A DNA stretch of 31,687 bases from NCBI GenBank assembly GCA_964354265.1, contig CAYGYY010000018.1, positions 1 to 31,687 on the forward strand, written 5' to 3'. Shown here in pieces: positions 8,232 to 16,518 of this stretch. Below the pieces are notes generated by a model. The model did not search any database, was not told the origin of the DNA, and saw only the letters and a list, made by a program, of their open reading frames with translations. A program made the translations under genes and the position numbers. Source of the DNA: Fen731 sp964354265 (lineage in GTDB: Bacteria > Actinomycetota > Humimicrobiia > Humimicrobiales > Humimicrobiaceae). Every line of letters begins with the position of its first letter. Position 1 is the stretch's first letter.

Positions 8232-9215
8232 CTACTTCCTTGATGCCCCGTAACCGCTTATTGCTACAGCTGCAAGTATAATCGACCCAACAACTACATC
8301 CCTCCAGAAAGGATCGACATTCATAATAACCAGCGCGTTATTAATAAGTCCAAATACTATTATCCCTAAAAAGATACCCAGCATGCTGCCTTTTCCGCCG
8401 CCCAGCAACACGCCTCCTACAACTGCAGCCGCAAAGGCTTCAAGCATATAAACATCACCGGAGGTCGGCAGTGCAGTCCCAATCATAGAAACCAGCACAA
8501 TTGCTGCTATGGTGTAAAGAATTGCAGCCAGGGTAAATGTCAGTATTTTATAATTCTTGACTTTTAGGCCTGACAGGTATGCAGATTGTACATTTCCGCC
8601 TATAGCATATAATATCCTGCCAAACTTTGTATACCTTAAGACAATAGCAAATACTATTACTACTATAACAAAAACAATAGCCGGGTTTGGGATGACTTCA
8701 AATAATTTCCCTTTAAAAACAGAAAATATACCTTTCATTGATACCCATTCCCCATTGCTTATCACCAGGGCAATTCCGGAATATGCAGAAAGCAAGGCCA
8801 GGGTTATTATGAAAGAATGTGCTTTTATTCTGGTCACCAGTAACCCATTAATTAATCCAAATACAATTCCCAGAAGAAGCACCAAAACAATAGCGATTCC
8901 AGTCCCGATTTTTGTGGCAAAAGTAGCAAACAGTATAGCCTGGACAGACATTAAGGCACCAAGAGTCAGGTCGAATTCTCCTGATATGAGCACAAGTGAT
9001 AATCCAATAGTAGAAATCCCTGTTATCGATACAGCCAGAACGATATTAAAAAAATTCTGGATAGATAAAAACAATGGATTGACTATTGCCACTACTGCAC
9101 CAAGTACAACTATGAATATTGCCAGAAAGACTTCCTGCTTTCTAAATAAAGCTGCTGCCCTGGATCTGCCTTTATTGATATCTACTGCAACATTATTTTG
9201 ACTCTTATTATCCAT
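8232..9215 (-). CDS. Sugar ABC transporter permease (RbsC-type), first copy
   Basis: A 327-residue RbsC/MglC-type membrane protein with the same landmarks as its neighbour: LSLVLISGEFDLTLGAL near residues 77-93 and GGVLLGGGKGSMLGIFLG near the end. The N-terminal ~25 residues are polar and cytoplasmic, followed by multiple hydrophobic helices. It starts 11 bp after the ATPase gene stop with AGAGG before the ATG, so it is co-transcribed and probably translated in concert. Equal length and shared motifs with the next gene point to tandem duplication followed by divergence. Together they would form the membrane channel for the locus importer. Confidence 0.92.
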   Translation of the reverse strand: MDNKSQNNVAVDINKGRSRAAALFRKQEVFLAIFIVVLGAVVAIVNPLFLSIQNFFNIVLAVSITGISTIGLSLVLISGEFDLTLGALMSVQAILFATFATKIGTGIAIVLVLLLGIVFGLINGLLVTRIKAHSFIITLALLSAYSGIALVISNGEWVSMKGIFSVFKGKLFEVIPNPAIVFVIVVIVFAIVLRYTKFGRILYAIGGNVQSAYLSGLKVKNYKILTFTLAAILYTIAAIVLVSMIGTALPTSGDVYMLEAFAAAVVGGVLLGGGKGSMLGIFLGIIVFGLINNALVIMNVDPFWRDVVVGSIILAAVAISGYGASRK

Positions 9216-9226
9216 TTATACCTCTT

Positions 9227-10729
9227 TTAACTTTGTGAACCTATTGAATACTTTAAAATATTTTCTTCCGTAACTTCATCCAGCTCCAGTATCTTTACCA
9301 TTTTTCCAGCCCTCATTATTCCTACTTTATCACATAATGCTGCAAGCTCAGGCGTATCTGATGAAATCATAATTATTATCTTTCCCTGTTTTGTTAAATC
9401 ATCTATAAGAAAATAAATCTCTTCTTTGGCGCCCACATCTATGCCTACTGTCGGTTCATCCAGGATCAAGATATCAGAGTTTGCAAGCAACCATTTTCCA
9501 AAAACTACTTTCTGCTGATTTCCGCCGCTTAACCTGATAACAAGCTGGTTTATGGATGGTGCCACAATGTTTAATTTATCTGAAATGTCCTGGACAGATT
9601 TTTTTTCATTTTTCAGCTTAAGAAAAGCGCCGCTTCTTTTTATGAGGTCAACAACACTTATATTTTCATAAATTGGACGGTAAAGCATCAGGCTATTACT
9701 TTTCCTGTCTTCAGCTAAAAACCCTATGCCTTTATTAATGGCATCAACGGGATTTTTTGGGGTTATATCTTTTCCATCTAACAGAAGTCTTCCATTATCT
9801 TTTTTATCAACTCCAAATATCAAACTTACAAGCTCTGTCCTTCCTGAACCGACAAGCCCGCCAATACCAAAAATCTCACCCCTGTGGACACTAAAAGACA
9901 CATCCTTAACGACTCCTCTGCGGGAAAAATTGATTGCCTCCAATTTACCATCTTTAGTACCAGCTTTTTTATCTCTGGTGATTTCATTTTTTTCCTCGCC
10001 TATCATATCGTTTATCAATTTCCTCTCATCCACTTCTTTAACATAGCGGGTCGATACTTTCCTGCCATCACGCAAAACCGTGACCCGGTCACCAAGGAGG
10101 AATATCTCCTCAAGATTATGAGATATATAAATCACACTGACATCTTTAGCCAGAAGTTTTTTAACAGTCTTAAAAAGTTTATTTTCAACCTCTTCGTCCA
10201 GTGCAGCTGTAGGTTCGTCCAGTATAAGTATTTTTACTTCTTCAGAAAATGCTTTAGCTATTGATATGACTTTTTTTTCAACAGGGGTCAAGGTATTTAC
10301 AAGGACTGAAGGGTCAATATTAACTTGAAGTGAAGCGAATATTTCACTGGCTTCCTTTATACACCTGCTGATGCTGAAGAACCCCGCTTTGTTACGCTTT
10401 AAATTACCCAGGAAAATATTTTCCGCAACTGTCAGATCTTCTGCAAGGAAGTTTTCCTGATGTATTGTCTCAATGCCCAGGGCAATAGATTTTGTAGGGT
10501 TTAATTGCATATATTCTTCACCCAGGATCTCGACTATACCGCTATCCGGTTTGATAGAACCTGCCAGGATCTCTATAAGAGTAGATTTACCTGCTCCATT
10601 TTTGCCAACAAGACAGTGCACCTCACCTCTATATAAATCAAAATCCACATTATCAAGGGCTTTAACGCCAGGATAATTTTTAGTGATTTTTTTTGTTTGT
10701 AATACCAGGTTATTATCAGGTATTTCCAT
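9227..10729 (-). CDS. Sugar ABC transporter double ATP-binding protein (RbsA/MglA-type)
   Basis: A 500-residue protein with two fused nucleotide-binding domains, the normal length for RbsA/MglA/XylG. Domain 1 has Walker A VGKNGAGKST (about residues 42-51), Walker B LILDEPTAALD and an H-loop ISHNLEE; its signature region is degenerate (LTPVEKKVISIAKAF), as is usual in this family. Domain 2 has the family-typical degenerate Walker A GLVGSGRTE, a full signature RLSGGNQQK and Walker B LILDEPTVGID. It powers import through the two permeases encoded directly downstream. The start has TAGGAG eight bases upstream. It is separated from the lipoprotein gene by 120 bp that includes a strong hairpin (10807-10840), which may reduce its expression relative to the binding protein. 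Confidence 0.95.
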   Translation of the reverse strand: MEIPDNNLVLQTKKITKNYPGVKALDNVDFDLYRGEVHCLVGKNGAGKSTLIEILAGSIKPDSGIVEILGEEYMQLNPTKSIALGIETIHQENFLAEDLTVAENIFLGNLKRNKAGFFSISRCIKEASEIFASLQVNIDPSVLVNTLTPVEKKVISIAKAFSEEVKILILDEPTAALDEEVENKLFKTVKKLLAKDVSVIYISHNLEEIFLLGDRVTVLRDGRKVSTRYVKEVDERKLINDMIGEEKNEITRDKKAGTKDGKLEAINFSRRGVVKDVSFSVHRGEIFGIGGLVGSGRTELVSLIFGVDKKDNGRLLLDGKDITPKNPVDAINKGIGFLAEDRKSNSLMLYRPIYENISVVDLIKRSGAFLKLKNEKKSVQDISDKLNIVAPSINQLVIRLSGGNQQKVVFGKWLLANSDILILDEPTVGIDVGAKEEIYFLIDDLTKQGKIIIMISSDTPELAALCDKVGIMRAGKMVKILELDEVTEENILKYSIGSQS

Positions 10730-10806
10730 TATAACTCCTAAATAATTTATAACCGAAAAATCTGAAATTAAAAAAAGTGTAAAAAATTAACGGGTCATAA
10801 TAAATA

Positions 10807-10840
10807 TTATCGTGAGTGCCTTAAATGGCACTCACGATAA
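10807..10840 (-). promoter_or_regulatory. Intercistronic hairpin between binding-protein and ATPase genes
   Basis: A perfect 14-bp inverted repeat (TTATCGTGAGTGCC and its complement) is separated by a six-base loop (TTAAAT). It begins nine bases after the binding-protein stop. In the transcribed direction no U-run follows directly (ATATTTATTATG), so it is more likely a 3'-stabilising hairpin or partial terminator than a full terminator. Such hairpins are known to set high binding-protein expression relative to the membrane components in sugar ABC operons; that role here is inferred. Confidence 0.8.
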
Positions 10841-10849
10841 TGTCACTAT

Positions 10850-11998
10850 TTAATATTCCAAAACACCGGTTTTTACAAAGTTTTCTGCAACCGGGATCCA
10901 TGTTTCATCTACTTCCCATGGTATAAGCGTTTCTTCCCAGTTTTCACGCTCAACCCATACTATTGGGGTCAACTGCAGCTCAGGTGCCTCACCCGTGCTT
11001 AAATATGTTATGATTGTAGTTGCAACCAGCATTGCATGAAAACCTACAGGTTCAGAAACTGCAGCATCAAGATCGCCGTCAATAAAGTTTGCTTCATCAA
11101 GCGGTCCGCCATTTCCTGAAATAACGAATATGTCATCCAGTGAAACATCATTTGCTTTCATTGCCTCAATCGAGGCTTCGGTTGCCTCCTGGTATCCGCC
11201 GATAACACAATTAAATTCCTTACCGCTCTGGATAATGGCTGAAAGGCCATTGAAAGTTACTTCTGTACTGTAATCCTTGTTGTATTCGGTTTGCACAACT
11301 TCAAATGCGCCAGGGTTTGCATCAAGTACTTCCTGCATTCCCTGTTCCTGCTTTAGAACAACCGGAAATCCGGGCGCACCCTGCATTGCCACTACTTTTG
11401 CTCCAAAGACGTTGTCAATAATACCTAAACCGAATTGTCGTCCAACTTCAACCCAGTCCATCTCAACATCGGCAGTTGCTTTACCGGGACCTTCAGCTAC
11501 ATCAGTATTGTCTATAAACAGTGGGATTCCGGCTTCATTACAGATCTGTGCTGCTGACTGAGCGACATCCGGGCTGGCAGTTTGCAGGCTAATTGCATCA
11601 AATCCTTTTGTGATGAAATCCCTTACACCCTGAAGTTCAGCTTCCGGGTCCCAGTATGTAAGTATTGTCTCGGAATATATGTTGTTTGCTTCCATCGGAA
11701 CCTTGAAACCAAGATCCCAGTAGAAGAACCATCCCTCAAGGTAAGGCATTACATAACCGACCTTTACGTCTTCCCATTTTTTACCGGTAAAAGTCATTTC
11801 AGGCAATCCCGTCTCTTCTGCTGCCATAGTTGTCTCTGCGGCAGTTGTCTCAGCTGCAGTTGTAGCTGCTGCAGTTGTTTCCGCTGCAGTTGTAGCTGCC
11901 GCAGTTGTTTCCGCTGTTTCCTGTGCGCATCCTACCCCTACAAAGGATAGAGATATCGCAAAAACTGCTACCATTAATAATATTAGGGTCTTTTTCAT
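10850..11998 (-). CDS. Sugar-binding lipoprotein of ABC transporter (RbsB-type)
   Basis: A 382-residue periplasmic-binding-protein-like lipoprotein that captures the sugar outside the membrane and delivers it to the permeases. The signal peptide runs from residue 1 to a lipobox-like GVGC, with the lipidated Cys at position 24. It is followed by a roughly 35-residue Thr/Ala/Glu linker built of repeated ETTAA/ATTAA units, and then the type I binding fold (VGYVMPYLEGWFFYWDLGFK; later DAISLQTASPDVAQ, IPLFIDNT, VISGNGGP). The linker presumably tethers the domain to the membrane. AGGAGGAAAG precedes the ATG. The gene is first in the transporter run, 358 bp downstream of the fucose-isomerase-like gene, and that gap carries the second copy of the 19-bp motif. 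Confidence 0.93.
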   Translation of the reverse strand: MKKTLILLMVAVFAISLSFVGVGCAQETAETTAAATTAAETTAAATTAAETTAAETTMAAEETGLPEMTFTGKKWEDVKVGYVMPYLEGWFFYWDLGFKVPMEANNIYSETILTYWDPEAELQGVRDFITKGFDAISLQTASPDVAQSAAQICNEAGIPLFIDNTDVAEGPGKATADVEMDWVEVGRQFGLGIIDNVFGAKVVAMQGAPGFPVVLKQEQGMQEVLDANPGAFEVVQTEYNKDYSTEVTFNGLSAIIQSGKEFNCVIGGYQEATEASIEAMKANDVSLDDIFVISGNGGPLDEANFIDGDLDAAVSEPVGFHAMLVATTIITYLSTGEAPELQLTPIVWVERENWEETLIPWEVDETWIPVAENFVKTGVLEY

Positions 11999-12356
11999 CT
12001 TTCCTCCTGTCCTTTTAATAAAAATTTATTAAAATTTATATTGGATTTGCTATAAAAGGCCATATAATCCTTTTTAACAAACCTTCTTTTTTATTTACAT
12101 CCCCTCCTTTCACTTTTAAGTACGAAACCTGGACCAACCTTTATATTTAAAAAACGTATTTAAAATTTTTTCTGAAAGACAAATCTAAGATATTAATTTG
12201 AGATATTACTTGAATAAATTTGAATAATATAAAAACTATTGCTATTAATTGTTTGTTTTCCAAACATATAAACATATTAAACTTTCCATATAAATTAGTC
12301 AAGATAATATTTTTTATTATTTTTAATATTACTTTCAAAATATTCTTTTAAAAAAT
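11999..12356. other. 358-bp non-coding leader of the transporter operon
   Basis: The gap between the binding-protein start and the upstream isomerase-like stop is very AT-rich. It holds the 19-bp motif at 12251-12269. It also holds, in the minus direction, an AAAGGAGGGG tract near 12104-12113 that is not followed by a usable start codon (ATG then TAA directly). A 63-codon open frame at 12147-12338 overlaps the motif and has no recognisable protein character, so I do not call it a gene. Confidence 0.6.
12251..12269. promoter_or_regulatory. Candidate operator, copy 2 (GTTTG-N5-CAAAC)
   Basis: Identical over 19 bp to 6033-6051. It lies about 253 bp upstream of the binding-protein start, far for a simple operator at the ATG but reasonable if the promoter is distal and the leader is long. 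It implies joint control of the transporter and of the NagB-like unit, probably by a ROK repressor; this is inferred from the similarity to XylR-type operator arms. Confidence 0.55.
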
Positions 12357-13733
12357 TCAATTCTCAAGAAGTTCGATATCAAATACTTCACAAAGATCTT
12401 TTAATTCATTTACCATGTCTCCGTATGTCATGTGGATATATTCGCTCCTGAGATTTTCTATAAACTTGTTTATATCACCTTTTATTTTTATCAATGCATG
12501 GGGCCATATCGGATAGCCGCACTCTTCAAGAACAGACTGTTTTTTAGACTCTTCTACTTTTATTACCTCACCCTCCGTAAGATGAAGCACATATTTGCCG
12601 TCTATCCTTGCAAGCCGGATCAGGTTTACATTTCCGGGTTTTGCAAAAAGCCTGGTGCAGATACCGCTTGCCTTGGCCTCAAGAGTCGGTTGGATAAGAA
12701 GTTCTGCTTCCTTCTTTGGGTCAAGCGCAAGTTTTGGTGATGCTGCGCCATCATCAATAAGTTTTATAAGATTTTCCTCTTTAACTGCCAGGTTGACATC
12801 TGCAGTAAACACAGGTTCCGCTGCATCCTTAATTAAGCTCAGGATATAAGCTGATAATGCGCCATTGGAATCGTTAAGACAAGCAGTAATAAAGCCCCTG
12901 TTACCCAGCCTGCTTTGCGCCAGACAGGCTGAACAGTAATTATCACTTAAATCAAACGTGCATTTTACACCAGTAAAATCATATCTTTCCCTTTTAATTA
13001 TTTTTTCCAAAGCCAGGTAAAGCCTGATGGAATTTTCAAATACATTACTGAATGCAGGAATTGACCTGTAATCATTTTTTAATTCCCTATAATAATCTTT
13101 TACCTCTTCAGGTGATATTTTTCCGGCCTCAAGTACAAGCGTATATTGATCAGTAAACCCGGTCAGTATACCAAAATCTTTTAGCCACTGGTTTGCGTCC
13201 ACTATCCCTGTAAGTATGCCCATACCCTGTCCGCCAATAGAACCATACCTGGATCTCCTCAATATATTCCTGACCATAGCTGCCTTAGAATATGAGAAAA
13301 TGCGTGACATCACATACTTATCCTCAATTGCGCCATAAGCTATCCGGTTTTTAATTCCAATCTCATCCAGCCCTCCTTTTGTTGCAGCAAGACCTCCTAT
13401 AGACCATGCTTTTGAATCAACCAGGGCATAAATAATAACAGGCTTTCCAAGATTTCTTACGAATTGCATTAACTGGTCTGCCCAATTCCATGTAGAGATG
13501 TATATAAATATTGCATCGACATCTTCATTAAAGAAAAGTCTCTCTGCATCCTCAAGCTCAAAAAAAGAACCTACCACCTTTTCATATACAATCAGGTCAA
13601 GATTGTGGCTGGATAATCCCTCCCTGACCATTTTAATATTTGCATTATTGACCCAAGCATCACCGGTTTCAGTTTTTGCCTCCCTGTGAGTCGGGCAGGT
13701 CACGCTTAAAAATCCTAATCTTGGTTTTCTCAT
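12357..13733 (-). CDS. L-fucose/L-arabinose isomerase-like protein, full length
   Basis: A 458-residue protein of the fucose/arabinose isomerase-like family, which normally interconverts aldose and ketose using Mn2+. The N-terminal domain is Rossmann-like (RLGFLSVTCPTHRE, then DAIFIYISTWNWADQ and GKPVIIYALVDSKAWS). The central family block reads CTFDLSDNYCSACLAQSRL followed by GFITACLNDSNGALS. In better-known members the latter is CEGDVNGAL, so a conserved, probably metal-binding Glu is Leu285 here, while Asp288 is kept. Catalysis as a standard isomerase is therefore uncertain. I chose the ATG at 13733 because AAAGGGG lies five bases upstream; an ATG at 13757 would place that site inside the gene. 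It is first in the minus arm, facing the GatZ-like gene across a shared control region. Confidence 0.8.
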   Translation of the reverse strand: MRKPRLGFLSVTCPTHREAKTETGDAWVNNANIKMVREGLSSHNLDLIVYEKVVGSFFELEDAERLFFNEDVDAIFIYISTWNWADQLMQFVRNLGKPVIIYALVDSKAWSIGGLAATKGGLDEIGIKNRIAYGAIEDKYVMSRIFSYSKAAMVRNILRRSRYGSIGGQGMGILTGIVDANQWLKDFGILTGFTDQYTLVLEAGKISPEEVKDYYRELKNDYRSIPAFSNVFENSIRLYLALEKIIKRERYDFTGVKCTFDLSDNYCSACLAQSRLGNRGFITACLNDSNGALSAYILSLIKDAAEPVFTADVNLAVKEENLIKLIDDGAASPKLALDPKKEAELLIQPTLEAKASGICTRLFAKPGNVNLIRLARIDGKYVLHLTEGEVIKVEESKKQSVLEECGYPIWPHALIKIKGDINKFIENLRSEYIHMTYGDMVNELKDLCEVFDIELLEN

Positions 13734-14075
13734 ATAAACCCCTTTTTCAAAACCCATTCTTAATTATGAATATTTTTTAAATATCTTTACATGAGTTAGT
13801 CACGATTTGCCAGGATAAATTATTAAAACGATTATTCACTACTCCCTTTATTCCATAAGAATAAATATAATGACTAAATAACTGGAAGAATTTATTTAGA
13901 ATAACTGGCTGCCTTAATATTAAAAGGCATACTATTTTTATATGAAGGAACATATAGAACTTATTAAAAATAAAAATTTTTTAAAATTAGTTCAATTTTC
14001 GTACTATTTATTATATAATCAATGTTGATTTTGTCAATATCAATAATTTGGTAAATATTTAAAAAAATATTAAAT

Positions 14076-14087
14076 ATCATGCATGAT
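14076..14087. promoter_or_regulatory. 12-bp perfect palindrome in the divergent region
   Basis: The sequence ATCATGCATGAT is a perfect palindrome about 135 bp upstream of the GatZ-like start. It may be a regulator half-site or full site; nothing else supports a specific protein. Confidence 0.3.
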
Positions 14088-14132
14088 TCAGTTGCCCATT
14101 GAGATTTGATAGTGAAATGTTTTACCAGATTT

Positions 14133-14172
14133 AAAATGCATTGCATTTTTTTACTAAATCAAACAGTAAAAA
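14133..14172. promoter_or_regulatory. Two abutting inverted repeats upstream of the plus-strand operon
   Basis: The first repeat is AAAATGCA-T-TGCATTTT (8-bp arms, one-base centre, 14133-14149). The second is TTTTTACT and AGTAAAAA with a nine-base spacer (14148-14155 and 14165-14172). They share two bases and end 48 bp before the GTG start of the first gene. The position suits operators for one or two regulators. Confidence 0.45.
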
Positions 14173-14220
14173 GTATTTTAGGAAGAATTTATTATCTCTA
14201 TGAATTAAAGGGACCTGAAG

Positions 14221-15492
14221 GTGGAAATTAAAAATAATATTGATGAAAGCAAGCTAAGGAAAGAATCCCTGAAAAGCTCGATTCCAATTACTGACCTTCT
14301 CCTGAAAAAAATTAAACTTCTCTCTAAAAGTGAAGTAACAAATCATACCCTTTTAGCAGTCTGTCCTAATTCATTCAATGTATTGAAAGCTGCACTGCGC
14401 GCCGCAAAGCGGGCGAATGCACCTGTTATGTTTGCTGCAACGCTTAACCAGGTTGACATTGATAAAGGCTATACAGGCTGGACCCCTTTTGATCTCATAA
14501 GGATAATTAGTGAAGAATCTCAAAAAATCGGCCTTACTGGTCCGGTTATAGTAGCCATAGATCATGGAGGACCATGGGTCAAAGATATACAGACATTAGA
14601 GAATTGGGAGCTTAAGAGAGCTATGGACTGGACAAAAAATTCTTTTGAAGCTTCAATACTTGCCGGTTATGATCTCGTCCATGTAGATCCAACTGTTGAC
14701 ATATTTACGGAAAGCATCAGTATTGAAACTGTCGTTGACAGGACGATAGAGCTGATTAATCACTGCGAAGTTTTCAGGAAAAAAAATAAGAAAGCCCCAA
14801 TTTCCTATGAGGTCGGCACAGAAGAAGTAAAAGGTGGCCTTGCAGACCTGTCTATATTTAGAAAGTTCCTTGGATTAATGAAAGATGGCTTGATAAAAAA
14901 GGGTATTGATTATGTATGGCCTTCTTTTGTGGTTGGTAAAGTTGGAACTGACCTTCACACCACATACTTTGATCCGAATGTTGCGAAAAATCTTGTGGAA
15001 ATCACTGCTGCAAATAATACATTTCTGAAAGGTCATTATACGGATTTTGTGATAAACCCTGAGAAATACCCTGAAGCAGGGGTTGCAGCTGCAAATGTAG
15101 GCCCTGAGTTTACAGCTTTGGAATATGACGGATTTAATGAACTTTCTATGCTTGAGGAAAAATTACATTCAAAGAACAGTGCTGCAAAAAGAGCTAACTT
15201 TAAGCATATACTTGAAAAAGCAGTTATTGATTCAAACAGGTGGAAAAAGTGGCTCAAGCCTGGAGAAGAAGACCTTGATTCAATTAACCAGGAAAGAAAA
15301 GATATGATTATCAAGACAAGCGCAAGATATGTTTGGGCACACCCTGAAGTAAAAGCTGCTCAAGTTCAGCTTTATAAGAATTTAGAACAAAATGGTTATG
15401 ACCCGGAAAACTGGATTCTTCTTAAAATCGAAAAAGCCATGGACAAGTATTTCAGGGCTTTTAACCTGATTGATATTAATGACAATCTTTGA
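14221..15492 (+). CDS. D-tagatose-1,6-bisphosphate aldolase GatZ/KbaZ-like subunit
   Basis: A 423-residue GatZ/KbaZ-family protein, the right length for the non-catalytic barrel subunit that stabilises tagatose-bisphosphate aldolase (GatY/KbaY). Shared blocks with GatZ are NQVDIDKGYTG (residues 76-86), VAIDHGGPW (111-119), VHVDPTVD (153-160), YEVGTEEVKGG (196-206), KGHYTDF and NVGPEFTALEYDG. No GatY/KbaY gene occurs in the window, so it may partner with an aldolase elsewhere or have its own activity on sugar phosphates. The start is GTG at 14221, preceded by AAAGGG eight bases upstream; no in-frame ATG fits. It heads the plus arm and overlaps the next gene. With the PfkB and SIS proteins it completes the outline of an amino-sugar to tagatose-phosphate route. 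Confidence 0.87.
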   Translation: MEIKNNIDESKLRKESLKSSIPITDLLLKKIKLLSKSEVTNHTLLAVCPNSFNVLKAALRAAKRANAPVMFAATLNQVDIDKGYTGWTPFDLIRIISEESQKIGLTGPVIVAIDHGGPWVKDIQTLENWELKRAMDWTKNSFEASILAGYDLVHVDPTVDIFTESISIETVVDRTIELINHCEVFRKKNKKAPISYEVGTEEVKGGLADLSIFRKFLGLMKDGLIKKGIDYVWPSFVVGKVGTDLHTTYFDPNVAKNLVEITAANNTFLKGHYTDFVINPEKYPEAGVAAANVGPEFTALEYDGFNELSMLEEKLHSKNSAAKRANFKHILEKAVIDSNRWKKWLKPGEEDLDSINQERKDMIIKTSARYVWAHPEVKAAQVQLYKNLEQNGYDPENWILLKIEKAMDKYFRAFNLIDINDNL

Positions 15493-16486
15493 TTTTATTT
15501 TTTACATGAATTATCAGAATGCAGAAAAAAACTTGCTAAAAACAACTGCAGAGTGCTTGGTTATCGGAGACCTTAATATAGATATTATCTTAAGTGAACT
15601 CGACAGATTTCCGGAACTCGACAGTGAAGTTCTTTCCAGGGATTATGATATGGTAATCGGAGGTTCCGGAGGTATTTTTACAGCAGTTTTGTCAATGCTG
15701 GGTATAAAAACAGAAATAATATCCAGGATAGGCAACGATGTGTTTGGCAGGTTCCTTATTAATGAAATGGAAAAAAACAAAACTGGAACAGAAGCAATAA
15801 TAGTTAGTGAAAATGAAAAAACCGGTGTTACATTAAGTCTTTCATACAGCAACGGAAAGAGCCAGATTTCATCCATTGATATCATAAAGAACCTGGAAAT
15901 CGAAGATATTAATTTAGAAAGCCTTGAATCAATAAAGCATGTACATTTTCCCTCCTACTATATGATGGAAAACCTGAAAGTAAGCTATGTCGAATTAATT
16001 AAGAAAATTAAATTAAAATCCAAAAAAATAACTTTTTCTATGGATACAAATGATGATCCCGGCGATAAATGGGGAAAGGAAGTATATGATATTTTCCCCC
16101 ATCTTGATATTTTGTTTTTAAATAAAAAGGAAGCATTAAAGATAACCCGGCAAAAAACCATTGAAAAGGCAATTTCCCTTTTAGAAGATTATGTAAAAAA
16201 AATAGTTATAAAAACGGGTATAGAGGGCTATTATTCCAGAATAGATGGCAAGGATTATAGGGGGCATTGCATAAATAAAGGTAACAAAAACTTTCTTGAC
16301 AGTACTGGGGCAGGAGATAATTTCGATGCTGCTTTTATTTTTGGTTTTTTGAAAAATCTTGATATAGCAAAAACCCTTGAATTTGCAAATCATTGCGCTG
16401 AAAAAAGCATTGAGTACACTGGCGGGGTCGGTACTTATGAAAAATATGCCGTCATAAAAAAACATGTATTATTTGAGTACCCATAG
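15479..16486 (+). CDS. PfkB-family carbohydrate kinase
   Basis: A ribokinase/PfkB-fold sugar kinase of about 335 residues. The N-terminal strand CLVIGDLNIDIIL, the glycine signature GGSGGIFTAVLSMLG and the C-terminal signature DSTGAGDNFDAAF, which holds the catalytic Asp and anion hole, are all intact, so it should phosphorylate a sugar or sugar phosphate with ATP. The start is uncertain. ATG at 15479 overlaps the GatZ-like gene by 14 bp; a second ATG at 15506 leaves less N-terminal extension; neither has a strong Shine-Dalgarno, which fits translational coupling. Next to GatZ-like and SIS genes, a tagatose-6-phosphate kinase role is attractive. A fructosamine kinase role (FrlD-like, again PfkB beside an SIS deglycase) is the main alternative. 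Confidence 0.88.
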   Translation: MTIFDFIFYMNYQNAEKNLLKTTAECLVIGDLNIDIILSELDRFPELDSEVLSRDYDMVIGGSGGIFTAVLSMLGIKTEIISRIGNDVFGRFLINEMEKNKTGTEAIIVSENEKTGVTLSLSYSNGKSQISSIDIIKNLEIEDINLESLESIKHVHFPSYYMMENLKVSYVELIKKIKLKSKKITFSMDTNDDPGDKWGKEVYDIFPHLDILFLNKKEALKITRQKTIEKAISLLEDYVKKIVIKTGIEGYYSRIDGKDYRGHCINKGNKNFLDSTGAGDNFDAAFIFGFLKNLDIAKTLEFANHCAEKSIEYTGGVGTYEKYAVIKKHVLFEYP

Positions 16487-16518
16487 AAATTAAAGCTTAA
16501 ATGAAAAGAGGTAAAAAA

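Larger units (their letters stand above)
13734..14220. other. 487-bp divergent control region between the two arms
   Basis: This AT-rich stretch separates the outermost genes of the two divergent arms, so promoters for both must lie here. No convincing gene is present; a 60-codon frame at 13964-14146 looks random. The half nearest the plus-strand gene carries three short palindromes at 14076-14087, 14133-14149 and 14148-14172. I cannot assign -35/-10 boxes with confidence. Confidence 0.65.

Noticed and set aside
8557..9201. 214-codon plus-strand frame opposite the permease gene
   Set aside because: It lies entirely antisense to a well-supported RbsC-type permease and has no family features; a shadow of the permease codon pattern.
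12100..12115. Strong AAAGGAGGGG Shine-Dalgarno-like tract suggesting a leader peptide
   Set aside because: The only start nearby is an ATG followed at once by TAA, and other starts are out of range.
12147..12338. 63-codon minus-strand open frame in the transporter leader
   Set aside because: It has no recognisable protein character, is extremely AT-rich, and overlaps the 19-bp operator-like motif; probably chance.
13964..14146. 60-codon minus-strand open frame in the divergent region
   Set aside because: Very AT-rich with no clear ribosome site, and it covers the palindromes that look regulatory.
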